Assembly (NCBI RefSeq): GCF_964275005.1
Contig: NW_027307661.1
Coordinates: 1-64,000, forward strand
Reading direction: 5' to 3'
Source: Diadema setosum
Taxonomy: Eukaryota; Echinodermata; Echinoidea; Diadematoida; Diadematidae
DNA: 64,000 nt
Part shown: positions 34,596 to 45,930 of the stretch, piece after piece
Numbering within the stretch: the first letter of the stretch is position 1
Layout: the number at the start of each line of letters is the position of its first letter
Translations under genes and position numbers: made by a program
Notes under the pieces: generated by a model
The model's database searches: none
Told to the model about the DNA's origin: nothing
The model's input: the letters and a program-made list of their open reading frames with translations, nothing else

Positions 34596-36728
34596 TTAAG
34601 TTTCAGACTTACAGCGCACGCACACATGCGCGACACACATACACACGCACGCACTCACAAGCATATACACCTTCAAAATTACTTTTCCACGAGGTGCCCC
34701 CCCCCCCATGTCTTGACCAACGGTACGCCACTGGTCATGGATAGAGAATCTCATATTAGCCAGAATTATTATGTATATCTTGACGACCATATCCCGGGAG
34801 AGTTTGATTAAGTACACGTTCTCCTGGTTTACGTCCCTCCCAATTGAGATAAAATGACCCGGGCCCTTTTTTTTATCAAAACTTATAATCGAGTATAAGT
34901 CCCCAAAATTAATGGGAGTCTGAGTTCTGCGAATAGGAAATAAGCTTTAACAGAGTAAAAAAGGTTTTCCATTACGACAGCTGCAATGTAAACATTGCGT
35001 GCTTGCAAGTTGATTTCAATATTAATGGATTGATTATTAATACGGCGGGAAACGATTCCTGTGTAACATGATTGTGACGCGATTTCTTGAGCATCGTTAT
35101 GTCCTTTTTGGTAACGTGACGATTACGTCTCCTAAAATGATCCTATGCTTTATTAGGGTCTAGGACTTGTCCCCCGGAGGACAACTCCCCGGGGACTACT
35201 CCCACCTGACAACTCCCCCCGGAAGACGTCTCCCCCGGAGGAGTACTCCTCCTTTACACTTGTACTGGCTATGAGTGAAACTATGACTGAGAATTTTCTT
35301 ATCCCGATTTGTTCGCTAATCATGAAATGTCCACTTCCGTTCAACTGGCATGGAACATGTAAATATTAATGATATATAGATACGAAATGAAAAAAAAAAT
35401 GGCATCGTTAAAGAAATAGTGTAAGTCCAAAACCCCTCGCTTTATTGCAGCATATTTCGTTGTCGCAAGTTTGTTTTCTACAATACGTTGGTAACAAGAG
35501 CGTCAGAATTTGCAAGTTCGACTTGTAACTATAAAATCATTGGGTAAAAAAGAGGTTACGTATACATACGAAGCAGGTTACTATAATGCTTTCTATAGAC
35601 AGGTAGGCCTAGAGACTTTCACTAATCGACCCATGACCTCTTATAATGTTCATAATCCCCGACCTTCCATTTCTCCTGCGAGTGCGTATATCTAGGAATG
35701 TTTTTGTATCTACATCCTGTCTTTTCGTTTAGATACAATTCAACTTGATGATCTTACCAGCTGGTCTATTCAAAATATTCTCGCCCATAACACGCGCACA
35801 TGAGACGCTGTGTTTCTTTATGGGGATGATGAATACGACTTCGATAAAGTGGCACTATTAACTCTTGCGTTGTTTGTATACACAATATCCTTTTCTCAGT
35901 TTGTTCTTTTACAAGTATTTTTTTTAACAACGTAATAATATTATCAGAATAATATTATTAATGACACTTAAACCCTTCAAGCAACTACATGTAACATTGC
36001 TGTTCTGATAACACACAGACGCACAAACATCCACACACAAAACACGCAAGGACACACTGGAGGTATACCTTTAAATTAATTCAATTTCCTGATTTCCGGT
36101 GAACCCAGGACTCCTCAGCGGAAGAAGGCCAACATTTAATGCCAATTATGGTACTCAGGTCACATTATACCAAGATGGCTATCATAGAAAATCCAAAAGG
36201 AAGTACGACATAGCCAGTACTGATACACGCAGAAGTATTTCACAATATCTTTTTTGTCATGTACATGTGTACTGTGTAATGTTATAGTCATGGACAGTGG
36301 CGTAACTACGGGGGGAGGGGGAGGGGGGGGGGGGCATGGGGCACCTGCCCCCTCCCACCACCCCCCCCCCCCCCCCCATCCGCTTGGGGGAAAAATACCA
36401 AAATGGTGATTCAAGAGTTAGTAAACTGCCTTTTAAATCGACATGAAAGAGTGATCAAGAAATAACATATTTTTCTAAGATTTCTTTTAACCGTAATTAA
36501 AGAGGTATATAGTGTGAAACATTGTTCAAAAAGCCCGGAGCCGACAAAAAATTGTGATTCATTGTGAGTCCTTGTTGGCAATCTGAACATAAGCAGGACG
36601 TGAGCAGTGTACTCAGAACATCCGAACGGCAAAAAGAGTCGCTGCAATGTTGCGCCACGTGATGTAGAATGTACCCCTTTGTACCTTACGCTTCGTTATA
36701 TCAAATCTATAGATCACTGATTTTGCAG

Positions 36729-39700
36729 TGTTGCTTTACATACTAGTCTACTAAGTATATTAAAATGTCTTCCATTGCCAATAATAAGACTTGACCTGGG
36801 CTATTTCCTAACTTTTCCATGTATATAAAACACACACACACAAACAATATAGGGGATGCTCTAAAGTGCAGATTTTGGATATCCTCCCTCCGCTTGGTCA
36901 CTTCGACGCCCCCTCGCTGGTCATATCTCCCCTAATCATGAACATAAACCGACACCCTTCACTACCAGTGGCGGATGGGGGGGGGGTGGGGGGGGGGGGT
37001 GTGCACCGCGGGCGCCCCTCTGGCCCCTCTTTTAATTTCCAAAGCGAGTATAGCTACAAACGGCAGTATTTGGGCTGTGAAATGTCAAAATTTTCAAGCT
37101 CGCTCGCATTTAATCGTTATGCCATTCTCCTGATGTTGCTGCTAGTAATTGCCAGCAGTTAAATTGTGCCTGGTGCGCCCCCTTAATTTCCAAAGCAAAA
37201 AAAAATGTAGCTACAAACGGAAGTTTTTGAACCATATAATGTCCAAATTTTCAAGATCGTTCGCTTCGCTCGCTCGCCTAATTGTTATGCCATTCTCTTG
37301 ATGTTGCTGCCAGTACTTTCCAGCAGTTGCACCCGGTGTAGCGCCCCCCCCCCCCTTAATTTCCGAAACGAAAATAATATAGCTATAAACGGCAGTTTGG
37401 GGATTATAAAATGTCAAAATTTTCAAGCTCGCTCGCTCCGCTCGCTCATATTTAATCTTTATGCCATTCTCCTGATGTTGCTGCCAGCAGTTGTGCACGG
37501 TGCGCCCCTTTAATTTCCAAAGCGAAAAAAATAGTATTATAGCTACAAAGGGCAGCTTTGGGACTGTAAAATGTCAACATTTTCAAGCCCAATCTCTTCG
37601 CTCGCTCGCATTTAATTGTTATGCCATTCTCCTGATGTCGCTGCCAGTAATTTGTCGTTTCACACCGTCATTCCATAATCCATGTAAGGAAAACTTACAA
37701 TGTTGCTCAATGACTGCGCTGTGGAATGTATCACATTCCGTTATGTATGGTAGTCCCCATTAAGTTTCAGACTTACAGCGCACGCACACATGCGCGACAC
37801 ACATACACACGCACGCACTCACAAGCATATACACCTTCAAAATTACTTTTCCACGAGGTGCCCCCCCCCCCCATGTCTTGACCAACGGTACGCCACTGGT
37901 CATGGATAGAGAATCTCATATTAGCCAGAATTATTATGTATATCTTGACGACCATATCCCGGGAGAGTTTGATTAAGTACACGTTCTCCTGGTTTACGTC
38001 CCTCCCAATTGAGATAAAATGACCCGGGCCCTTTTTTTAATCAAAACTTATAATCGAGTATAAGTCCCCAAAATTAATGGGAGTCTGAGTTCTGCGAATA
38101 GGAAATAAGCTTTAACAGAGTAAAAAAGGTTATACATTACGACAGCTGCAATGTAAGCATTGCGTGCTTGCAAGTTGATTTCAATATTAATGGATTGATT
38201 ATTAATACGGCGGGAAACGATTCCTGTGTAACATGATTGTGACGCGATTTCTTGAGCATCGTTATGTCCTTTTTGGTAACGTGACGATTACGTCTCCTAA
38301 AATGATCCTATGCGTTATTAGGGTCTAGGACTTGTCCCCCGGAGGACAACTCCCCCGGGGACTACTCCCACCTGACAACTCCCCCCGGAAGACGTCTCCC
38401 CCGGAGGAGTACTCCTCCTTTACACTTGTACTGGCTATGAGTGAAACTATGACTGAGAATTTTCTTATCCCGATTTGTTCGCTAATCATGAAATGTCCAC
38501 ATCCGTTCAACTGGCATGGAACTTGTAAATATTAATGATATATAGATACGAAATGAAAAAAAAAAAATGGCATCGTTAAAGAAATAGTGTAAGTCCAAAA
38601 CCCCTCGCTTTATTGCAGCATATTTCGTTGTCGCAAGTTTGTTTTCTAAAATACGTTGGTAACAAGAGCGTCAGAATTTGCAAGTTCGACTCGTAACTAT
38701 AAAATCATTGGGTAAAAAAGAGGTTACGTATACATACGAAGCAGGTTACTATAATGCTTTCTGTAGGCCTAGAGACTTTCACTAATCGACCCATGACCTC
38801 TTATAATGTTCATAATCCCCGACCTTCCATTTCTCCTGCGAGTGCGTATATCTAGGAATGTTTTTGTATCTACATCCTGTCTTTTCGTTTAGATACAATT
38901 CAACCTGATGATCTTTTTTTACCAGCTGGTCTATTCAAAATATTCTCGCCCATAACACGCGCACATGAGACGCTGTGTTTCTTTATGGGGATGATCAATA
39001 CGACTTCGATAAAGTGGCACTATTGACTCTTGCGTTGTTTGTATACACAATATCCTTTTCTCAGTTTGTTCTTTTACAAGTATTTTTTTAACAACGTAAT
39101 AATATTATCAGAATAATATTATTAATGACACTTAAACCCTTCAAGCAACTACATGTAACATTGCTGTTCTGATAACACACAGACGCACAAACATTCACAC
39201 ACAAAACACGCAAGGACACACTGGAGGTATACCTTTAAATTAATTCAATTTCCTGATTTCCGGTGAACCCAGGACTCCTCAGCGGAAGAAGGCCAACATT
39301 TAATGCCAATTATGGTACTCAGGTCGCATTACCAAGATGGCTATCATAGAAAATCCAAAAGGAAGTACGACATAGCCAGTACTGATACACGCAGAAGTAT
39401 TTCACAATATCTTTTTTGTCATGTACATGTGTACTGTGTAATGTTATAGTCATGGACAGTGGCGTAACTACGGGGGGAGGGGGGGGGGGGGCATTGGGCA
39501 CGTGCCTCCCCCCCACCCCCATCTGCTGGGGGAAAAAATACCAAAATGGTGATTCAAGGGTTAGTAAACTGCCTTTTAAATCGACATGAAAGGGTGATCA
39601 AGAAATAACATATTTTTCTAAGATTTCTTTTAACCGTAATTAAAGAGGTATATAGTGTGAAACATTGTTCAAAAAGCCCGGAGCCGACAAGAAAGTGTGA

Positions 39701-39871
39701 TTCATTGTGAGTCCTTGTTGGCAATCTGAACATAAGCAGGACGTGAGTAGTGTACTCAGAACATCCGAACGGCAAAAAGAGTCGCTGCAATGTTGCGCCA
39801 CGTGATGTAGAATGTACCCCTTTGTACCTTACGCTTCGTTATATCAAATCTATAGATCATTGATTTTGCAG
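36729..39871 (+). repeat. Array unit D
   Basis: The cleanest unit, 3,143 bp with no mobile insertion. It shares the 457 bp deletion with C and has fewer sub-repeats than C. Small private changes include loss of 8 bp near 38,763 and of 2 bp near 39,330. Confidence 0.88.
36967..37655 (+). repeat. G run and ~160 bp sub-repeats, unit D
   Basis: CAGTGGCGGATGGGGG start, then four sub-repeats. One fewer than unit C, consistent with unequal exchange within the sub-repeat block. Confidence 0.82.
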
Positions 39872-40276
39872 TGTTGCTTTACATACTAGTCTATATTAAA
39901 ATGTCTTGCATTGCCAATAATAAGACTTGACCTGGGCTATTTCCTAACTTTTCAATGTATATCAAACACACACACAAACAAACACAAACAATATTAAATA
40001 GGGGATGCTCTAAAGTGCAGATTTTGGATATCCTCCCTCCGCTTGGTCACTTCGACGCCCCCTCGCTGGTCATATCTCCTCAAATCATGAACATAGACCG
40101 ACACCCTTGACTACCAGCGGCGGATGGGGGGGGGGGGGGGGGTGCACCGCGGGCGCCCCTCTGGCCCCTCTCTTAATTTCCAAAGCGAGTATAGCTACAA
40201 ACGGCAGTATTTTGGCTGTGAAATGTCAAAATTTTCAAGCTCGCTCGCTCCGCTCGATCATATTTAATCGTTATGC
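39872..40276 (+). repeat. Partial array unit E (right edge of array)
   Basis: Runs from TGTTGCTTTACATACTAG through the CA tract and G run to one sub-repeat, then stops at TTTAATCGTTATG and enters unrelated sequence (CTAAAACTTAG). Confidence 0.85.
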
Positions 40277-41030
40277 TAAAACTTAGTATCATAAAACGGG
40301 CAGGAAAGTGTATTTTTCAGCAGTTTATCTCGAACACTTTCAACTCTAATAACTTTTGAAAGGATAGTGATACTGCTTTGAAAGTTGGCATTAATTATGG
40401 ACAGAATGTGTTAATGAGGCATGCTTAATTTCAGTTTAATCTGATAAGCCCTTCATATTTGTTACTCTGGTGGTTTACTTCCTGTTTTTTGCCCCATTCG
40501 TTGCACAGCCAGCACGGTTTGGTAAAGATTAAGCGCTTGAATAGACACTGTACTTCAGAGCCTCTTTTCTCAGTTCACACTTTTCCGGAGTTTGTGCTTT
40601 CTTTCCAATATTTAGATAGGTTTGGAGAGTTCATTTGTTTTGAGTTATACATCATTTTAAAGCTTAAAGTCTGTTCTTTCAGAATATGGTCTTACCTAAA
40701 AATTATTGTCTGGCGACTTTTTGTTTGTTTTGAGGATTTACTCATTGTGTATTACCCATATATGGAAGTTAAAGAAACTAAAAGAATTATATCAATCGGT
40801 CAAACATTTCCCAAGAAACAGCTGCAAATGTTGAACACAATTTTTCAGTCATCCAATTTGCTAAAATGCATGCTAAACTTAATATATATTTTTTATAGAA
40901 AAATTCTGCTAGCACTTCAATTAATTTATTTTAAAGAAGCGAATTGGTTCTACTTCAGTGTCCAATGAGGAAATTTTTATGGCATCTTCAAAAAAATTTA
41001 ATCGCCACATGAAAGTTTAGCCCTTGAGCC
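40277..41030 (+). other. AT-rich flank with one unassigned 169-codon frame
   Basis: An open frame at 40,459-40,968 begins MLLWWFTSCFLPHSLHSQHG and is rich in Phe, Leu, Ile and Tyr, as expected from AT-rich DNA. No domain, signal peptide or homologue is recognised and its termini are not supported by splice or start context. I do not consider it a demonstrated gene. Confidence 0.2.
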
Positions 41031-41032
41031 AT

Positions 41033-41222
41033 GTAACGCGAGTTACGGAAACAAGAAATATTTTTTTTTTCATTCTGAAGGAAGCATTGGAGGTAATTTG
41101 TTGGGAATCAAAATTGTCTAAATTCATCACACCCTGATAATGTATGTACACAGGATGTTGACTTGAATAAACACTGTTATCACATTAAAAAATGTCAATG
41201 AAAAGTGTAACGCGAGTTACCG
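41033..41222 (+). repeat. Two copies of the GTAACGCGAGTTACCG motif
   Basis: GTAACGCGAGTTACGG at 41,033 and GTAACGCGAGTTACCG at 41,207, 174 bp apart. The arms GTAAC/GTTAC are inverted around GCGA. The intervening sequence is not repeated. Confidence 0.7.
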
Positions 41223-41539
41223 ACTATAAACACTAGTTTCCCCCAACATAAGCAAATCTTAACACTCAGTTGAGCTAGATTGTGGTGAAAACAATCAAAT
41301 GCAGTGTTAAAAGTTATGCTGAACTGAAACAAGGGAGGGAAGCCAAATAAACTGTGATTGTATAATACTAGAATCAAGGCCACTGATCACATGCCACATT
41401 GAAGAGTCTGGCCAGGCTTTCACTGCATGTGTACATGTACATTGTTGCCACCAGTGAATGAATACATCAAACTTATCTTCGGAGTTTCCGGCATTAGTAG
41501 GCCTAATACAGATTTTTTTTTTTTATTATTACAGAATGC

Positions 41540-41756
41540 TATAAAGCAGCAAGTGTTGGTTCTAATCCTTATTCTGTGGTCTACTGAAGATGATGCCTGC
41601 CCGGAGATCAGGAGGTGATAGGTTCGAATCCTGCTCGAGTATGTATGCCCATGATTTTTTTTTTTTTTTTAATCATGGCTGATACTAAAACACTGATCAT
41701 TTCAGTGCTTATTTACGTTGATGCAGGGCAATTTGTCAACAGTTGCAATGAAAACA
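41540..41756 (+). mobile_element. tRNA-derived SINE, copy 1
   Basis: Head 41,577-41,645 with A box TGGTCTACTGA and B box GGTTCGAATCC, both close to the RNA polymerase III consensus. Then GTATGTATGCCCATGA, a T run, CTAAAACACTGATCATTTCA, GTGCTTATTTACG, GATGCAGGGCAATTTGTCA and AGTTGCAATGAAAAC. The 3' module is shared with the copies at 41.9 and 55.1 kb. Upstream GCAAGTGTTGGTTCTAATCC is the inverse of a block found upstream of copy 2. Confidence 0.75.
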
Positions 41757-41834
41757 TCTTACCGGAAGAATTTCATGACTTTGAATAATTACGCAGTACC
41801 CGCTACAATACATGCTATAAGGATGAGAACCAAC

Positions 41835-42035
41835 ACTTGCTGTCAAAGCAAACTCGCAGTAGGTGGTCTAGTGAAGATGATGCTCATCCGGTGATCAGGA
41901 GGTCTTAGGTTTGAATACTGCTCAAGTATGTATGCCATGACTTTTTTATCATAGCTACTACTAAAACACTGATCAATTTAGTGCTTATTTACGTCGATGT
42001 ATATAGGGTAATACTGTAAGCCAGTTTGTTATTAC
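41835..42035 (+). mobile_element. tRNA-derived SINE, copy 2
   Basis: Head starts GGTGGTCTAGTGAAGATGAT at 41,862 (A box TGGTCTAGTGA) with an eroded B box GGTTTGAATAC. The 3' module CTACTACTAAAACACTGATC, GTGCTTATTTACGTCGATGT follows. More diverged than copy 1, so older. Confidence 0.7.
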
Positions 42036-42770
42036 ACTGTAGCTCATTTTCATTTCATTTCAATTTATTTTCATATTTCTCACATATGTCACAATAAAGT
42101 ACATAAATACGAAAATTATACAAAACATAATTTAGATCAGACTTCATCAGAGCGTAGAGAAGTTTGATTTGATATAAACGCAAGGTCTGTGCGAATTAGA
42201 CTGTGGTCATAATGCGAAAAAATATGATGGGGCCTGCGTAAAAGCAATAGCTTGTACAGCCGCAGGTCCCGTGAGTAATCAGATTATGGGGAAGTTTAAA
42301 ATGTGGATTTTTTTTAAAGACCTTCTATGACTGGGGAAACCGATTAAAACAAACAAAGCAAAAATCGTTTTAAATATATGTCACTAAATAAAAATACAGA
42401 AAGGTCACATGTTGCAGCAGTATACTTGGTAAGGACATTGGTAGAACAACAACTGGGATTGCAGAGATTCAAGGGGTGTGTTGCAGAGTATAGAAAATGG
42501 CGTAATTGTATGACATAAATACATAAGTAGAAGGTGGAATAGTGAGATTTGTCGTGAATGTAAACAATACCGTGTATTAGGGAAATAAAGCTCAGGAGTA
42601 ACATTCCAGCATGGATCCTAAAACCAAGCATTCCGTGTGACCATAGTAACCGACAGCTGTCACGCGCGAGAATTTCGATATCCGAGTGGAACAATAGGTG
42701 CATGAAAAGCGCAACAGGCAGACTGATCAAAAATAGTGTTCATGGTTGGGATCCCGCCGGACAACTAATA
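42036..42770. other. Non-coding stretch
   Basis: AT-rich; a 128-codon minus-strand frame (42,344-42,730) has no recognisable domain and is followed directly by the MITE. Left as unassigned. Confidence 0.4.
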
Positions 42771-42777
42771 TACAAAT

Positions 42778-43536
42778 GTGACCCGCTACAACAAAAAGGT
42801 CCTAAAGTCGCGCACGGTCGAAGCCGTGAAACTCGAGTTTGAAGTCAGAACATTAAAATTGGTCAAAACTTACTATTTTCTGATTTTGATATATTAGTGG
42901 AGTCTAACATGTCTTCTGTCATCTGTCGAAATTTTGAAGCAAAATGATCAAAGGAAAGACCAAAAAATAGCGTTTTTCTGAGCCATGTTTTTTGGCGTTT
43001 CAACGAAGCAGAAACTGGTTCGAAAATTTGGATTGAGCGCCACAAATAGGTTCCGCCCCTAACAACGACCGGAGTGATCTCATTGGTCAGTTTGCTGCTT
43101 GCTGCTAACCGAAGCGTGAAGCTCGCACACTGCCCAGTCAACTAGTGCGTGCGGGCGGGGTGCGCTATGCTCAGCCGCTTCTCACATCCTGGTCACTGAT
43201 TGGTTGGTGAGGAGACCGCCAGCGCTGATGTGCTTGAATGAACTCTTCGGGGGTTGCTAGGGCTTACCTTCTATTGTCCAGAGGTGAAAACTAACTTGCG
43301 TGTCCTTTGATCGCGATTGCGTCGAAAGGAAGACTTTTAGGGCGCTTTTCTCGAAACAGTGATTTTCCAGACGTCTCGACATGCTCTCTTTTAAACATCG
43401 ATATCTCCGCAGCCGATTATTTTTATAAAATGTGTTATACATCAATTTAAAGCAGAAAGATTAGGGGATTGTATCATGCAATTTTCAAATAATCGACCTC
43501 GCCCGACTTTAGGATCATTTTGTTGTAGCGGGTCAC
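42778..43536. mobile_element. 759 bp MITE with GTGACCCGCTACAACAAAA termini
   Basis: Left end GTGACCCGCTACAACAAAAA then GGTCCTAAAGTCGC; the right end is its inverse with a few changes. The flanking AAAT at 42,774-42,777 and 43,537-43,540 is a likely 4 bp target duplication. The interior reads a 92-codon minus-strand frame that I do not recognise. Superfamily not assigned. Confidence 0.8.
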
Positions 43537-43700
43537 AAATATACTTGGCCTTGAGAGTTTCTTGTTAAAACTATGGGCAGAGGTGACTCCAAACTAGTAC
43601 TATTCACTGAGGGGCGCAGCCCCGAAGTGAATAGTACTAGTTTGGAGTCACCGAGGCCCATAGTTTTAACAAGAAACTCGAAACTAGGCAAAGTATATTT
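43537..43700. repeat. 164 bp hairpin (arms ~80 bp)
   Basis: Inverted arms built from AAATATACTTGGCC, GTTTCTTGTTAAAACTATGG, GTGACTCCAAACTAGTACTA and TTCACT, meeting at a small GGGGCGCAGCCCC loop near 43,611-43,623. The outermost bases AAATATACTT and AAGTATATTT pair. The left arm begins right at the MITE, and a few pairing bases (AC) lie on the MITE's far side, so the MITE inserted into the foot of this hairpin. Confidence 0.85.
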
Positions 43701-43702
43701 GT

Positions 43703-44231
43703 TTTATATTTTGGATCAAAAATTTGAATAAAAAGTGAAAATCATTATAGGCTTAGCCTAACCCCGGGACGCTCCGTGTACACAGTTACACTGCAACACT
43801 GCGTGTTGGGGCTGGTCGCAGCGCGCAGTTAAGCTTAGCCGCACTGCGGCGGCAGCGCAGCGCCTGCAATACGCGCAACAGTGCGAGAGACCGGAAATTG
43901 AAAAACGTAGCAGCCGTGGCACCGCCAGAGTTGCCCGTCGCATGTATCCAAGCGCTCGTATGGCCGCTGCAAACCTGAACACTAGAATTCGGGACCGGAC
44001 GTGGACGGACCACGTACACTTGACTGTAAAGAAGGGTGATTGTGACATCATTTTGCAAATAGTATATACTATTTGCAAAATGTCGTCATAAAAGTGACGT
44101 CATTTTGCAAATAGTACTTCATGGAGTGTCAAACATACCAACACTCTAAAATAGTTCAAAATACCTATAATCACGTGAAGCTCTTTTAACCAATCAATGG
44201 AAGACAAATTTTTGATCCAAAATATAATAAG
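43703..44231. mobile_element. ~530 bp inverted-repeat element
   Basis: TTATATTTTGGATCAAAAAT near 43,704 faces ATTTTTGATCCAAAATATAA ending near 44,231. Between them lies CpG-rich sequence and a 32 bp perfect palindrome. It may form one larger foldback element with the adjacent hairpin. No target duplication is visible. Confidence 0.55.
44049..44080. repeat. Perfect 32 bp palindrome
   Basis: ATTTTGCAAATAGTAT followed immediately by its exact reverse complement. A third copy of ATTTTGCAAATAGTAC follows at 44,102. Contains ATTTGCAAA, an octamer-like word. Confidence 0.85.
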
Positions 44232-44273
44232 GGATAGACAAGGGGTAACATAAAGAACAACAAGAACTATACA

Positions 44274-45240
44274 CTACGCATGCCGTACAATGTAGCTGCT
44301 AAGAAGATATTCCTTCAGTTTACGTTTGAATGAGGTTACAGTGGTACAAGTTACAAGTTCCATAGAGAGGTCGTTCCAATATTTGGGCCCAGCGAACATA
44401 ATGTTTTGTTTTTTTTTCGCGAAAATTGTTCGGGTACGTGGAAGGTAATATGCGTAACGTTGACGAGTTGGATAATCATGGACTGTATAATTTCTTGTAA
44501 ACATTTGGGAAAATACATCCGGTAATTGGCTAGTTGAAAATTGAAACACAAACAGGCCAACGTTGTAATAAAATAACTCGGGAATTTTCAAAATTTTGTT
44601 ACTAACAAAATGTTCGTTCGTGTGGGATAAATATCCAGTGATATATCCAGAAATTCTAACAGCGCGTTTTTGTACAAGAAATAACGAATCAATAAGGTTT
44701 TTAGAAGCATTTCCCCACGCCAGAATCCCATAGTTGAGATAGGGAGAGATCAAAGTTGAATATATGCTCTGTAGAATATTACGTGGAAAATAATAGCTAA
44801 GTTTGTGAAGAACCCCGGTATTTCTATCAATAATTCTGCTTACATAATTTACATGGGTTCTCCAAGATAAATCACTATCGATATTAAGACCCAAATTTTT
44901 TTTACTGTTGACCTGTGACAGATCAATGTTGTTTATCTTGACAGAGAGAGGTAACACAGGTGGCGAATTACTGAATAACATGTACTGAGTTTTATCAACG
45001 TTTAAGGATAATTTGTTCGCAAAAATCCAAGACTGAACAGAAACAAGTTCTCTATTTATTATGTTTATAAGCGCATCAGGATTTTGATGAGAGAAGAACA
45101 AATTTGTATCATCTGCAAAACAAACGACGGAAAGAATCTTAGAGGAGTTCTGGATATCGTTAATATATAAGATAAAGGGAAGTGGGCCTAACAAGGAACC
45201 CTGTGGAACACCACAAGAAATCAGTTTTGGTTGGGAATCG
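44274..45240 (-). pseudogene. LINE reverse transcriptase, C-terminal half
   Basis: Starts at VSIHGHDSQPKLISCGVPQG (45,240 region) and continues as 306 codons: LLGPLPFILYINDIQ, VVCFADDTNLFFSH (FADD catalytic pair about residues 27-28 from the first Met at 45,194), NKLSLNVDKTQYMLF, KNLGLNIDSDLSWRTHVNYV, SPYLNYGILAWGNAS, LVQKRAVRISG, and the C-terminal NIMFAGPKYWNDLSMELVTC. It would copy element RNA at the target. The first Met is only the start of the surviving frame; the domain continues upstream. No catalytic residue is lost in this half. Confidence 0.85.
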
Positions 45241-45930
45241 TGTCCGTGAATACTTACAAATTGTTTTCTATTCGTTGAATAATCAGTGAACCATTCTAGC
45301 GCCCTTCCCCGAATTCCGTAATGATTTAACTTATAAAGTGAAATGTCATGGTCTATTGTATCAAACGCCTTGGAGAAGTCAAGGAAAACACCGACAGTGT
45401 GAGAAACATCATCTATATAGCATGAGCTATCTTATCAATAAACTTGAGTAATGGGTGAGTTGTACTATGTTTTTTTCCGAAATCCAAATTGAGATTCAGT
45501 AAATATTTTTGCCTGAAGAAAAAAAAATAAGGGTGCGTTTATACACAAGTCTTTCAAGTATCTTTGAAAAGGAAGTTAAAAGAGAAATGGGGCGATAATT
45601 ATTGACAAGGTCTTTTCGCCCTTTTTTAAAAAATGGTAACAACTCTGGCTACTTTCATTTTTTTTTTTAGGAACTTTGCCAGTAGATAAAGATTGATTGA
45701 AAATATAAGTAAGAGGCGAAATTATTTCATGAATCACATTTTTTACCAAGAAGTTTGTGATTCCATCATATCCCGAACTTTTTTTTTTATTATTTAACTT
45801 ATCAACAATCTTTATTATTTCATCTTCGACAATTGGGACAAAAATAAAGATTCCATATTCCTACCACCCAGGAAAGAGTGAAATTCTCGCTGCGCTTCAG
45901 GAATTTTATCAGCTAGATTTGGCCCAATGT
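45241..45930 (-). pseudogene. LINE reverse transcriptase, N-terminal half (frame-broken)
   Basis: Pieces in several frames: SGYDGITNFLVKNVIHEIIS, LSTGKVPKK, FLDFSKAFDTIDHDISLYKL (catalytic Asp region) and HYGIRGRALEWFTDY. Several homopolymers of A/T lie at the breaks, for example near 45,515-45,525, 45,655-45,668 and 45,780-45,788, where slippage could explain frame changes. Confidence 0.7.

Larger units (their letters stand above)
32971..36728 (+). repeat. Array unit C
   Basis: Complete unit with one insertion (34,171-34,595). It carries the 457 bp deletion of the endonuclease remnant (GCCAG joined to AATTATTATG at about 34,764), shared exactly with unit D. Confidence 0.88.
1406..40276. repeat. 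Head-to-tail array of about four ~3.4 kb units with later insertions
   Basis: Four near-identical copies lie in the same orientation: A (from 1,406), B (from 18,700), C (from 32,971), D (from 36,729), plus the first 405 bp of a fifth (E, from 39,872). The unit junction reads TTTTGCAG/TGTTGCTTTACAT. Subtracting the insertions I can define leaves about 13.7 kb, or roughly 3.4 kb per unit. The array enters at ATTGTTATGCCATTC and leaves at TTTAATCGTTATG, the same phase of the unit at both edges. C and D share a 457 bp deletion and several small differences, so they are sister copies. No conserved protein frame explains the unit. Confidence 0.85.

Noticed and set aside
1406-40276. The ~160 bp sub-repeats as a CRISPR-like or satellite array
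   Set aside because: Spacers are not unique and the repeats are long, diverged and confined to each 3.4 kb unit; the genome is eukaryotic.
40459-40968. A 169-codon host gene
   Set aside because: Composition is that of AT-rich DNA, with no domain, start context, splice signals or neighbouring exons.
41577-41645. Functional tRNA gene
   Set aside because: A and B boxes are good, but the head is followed by a SINE body, and the acceptor and anticodon arms are imperfect. The same sequence recurs at 41.86 and 55.2 kb as part of a repeat.
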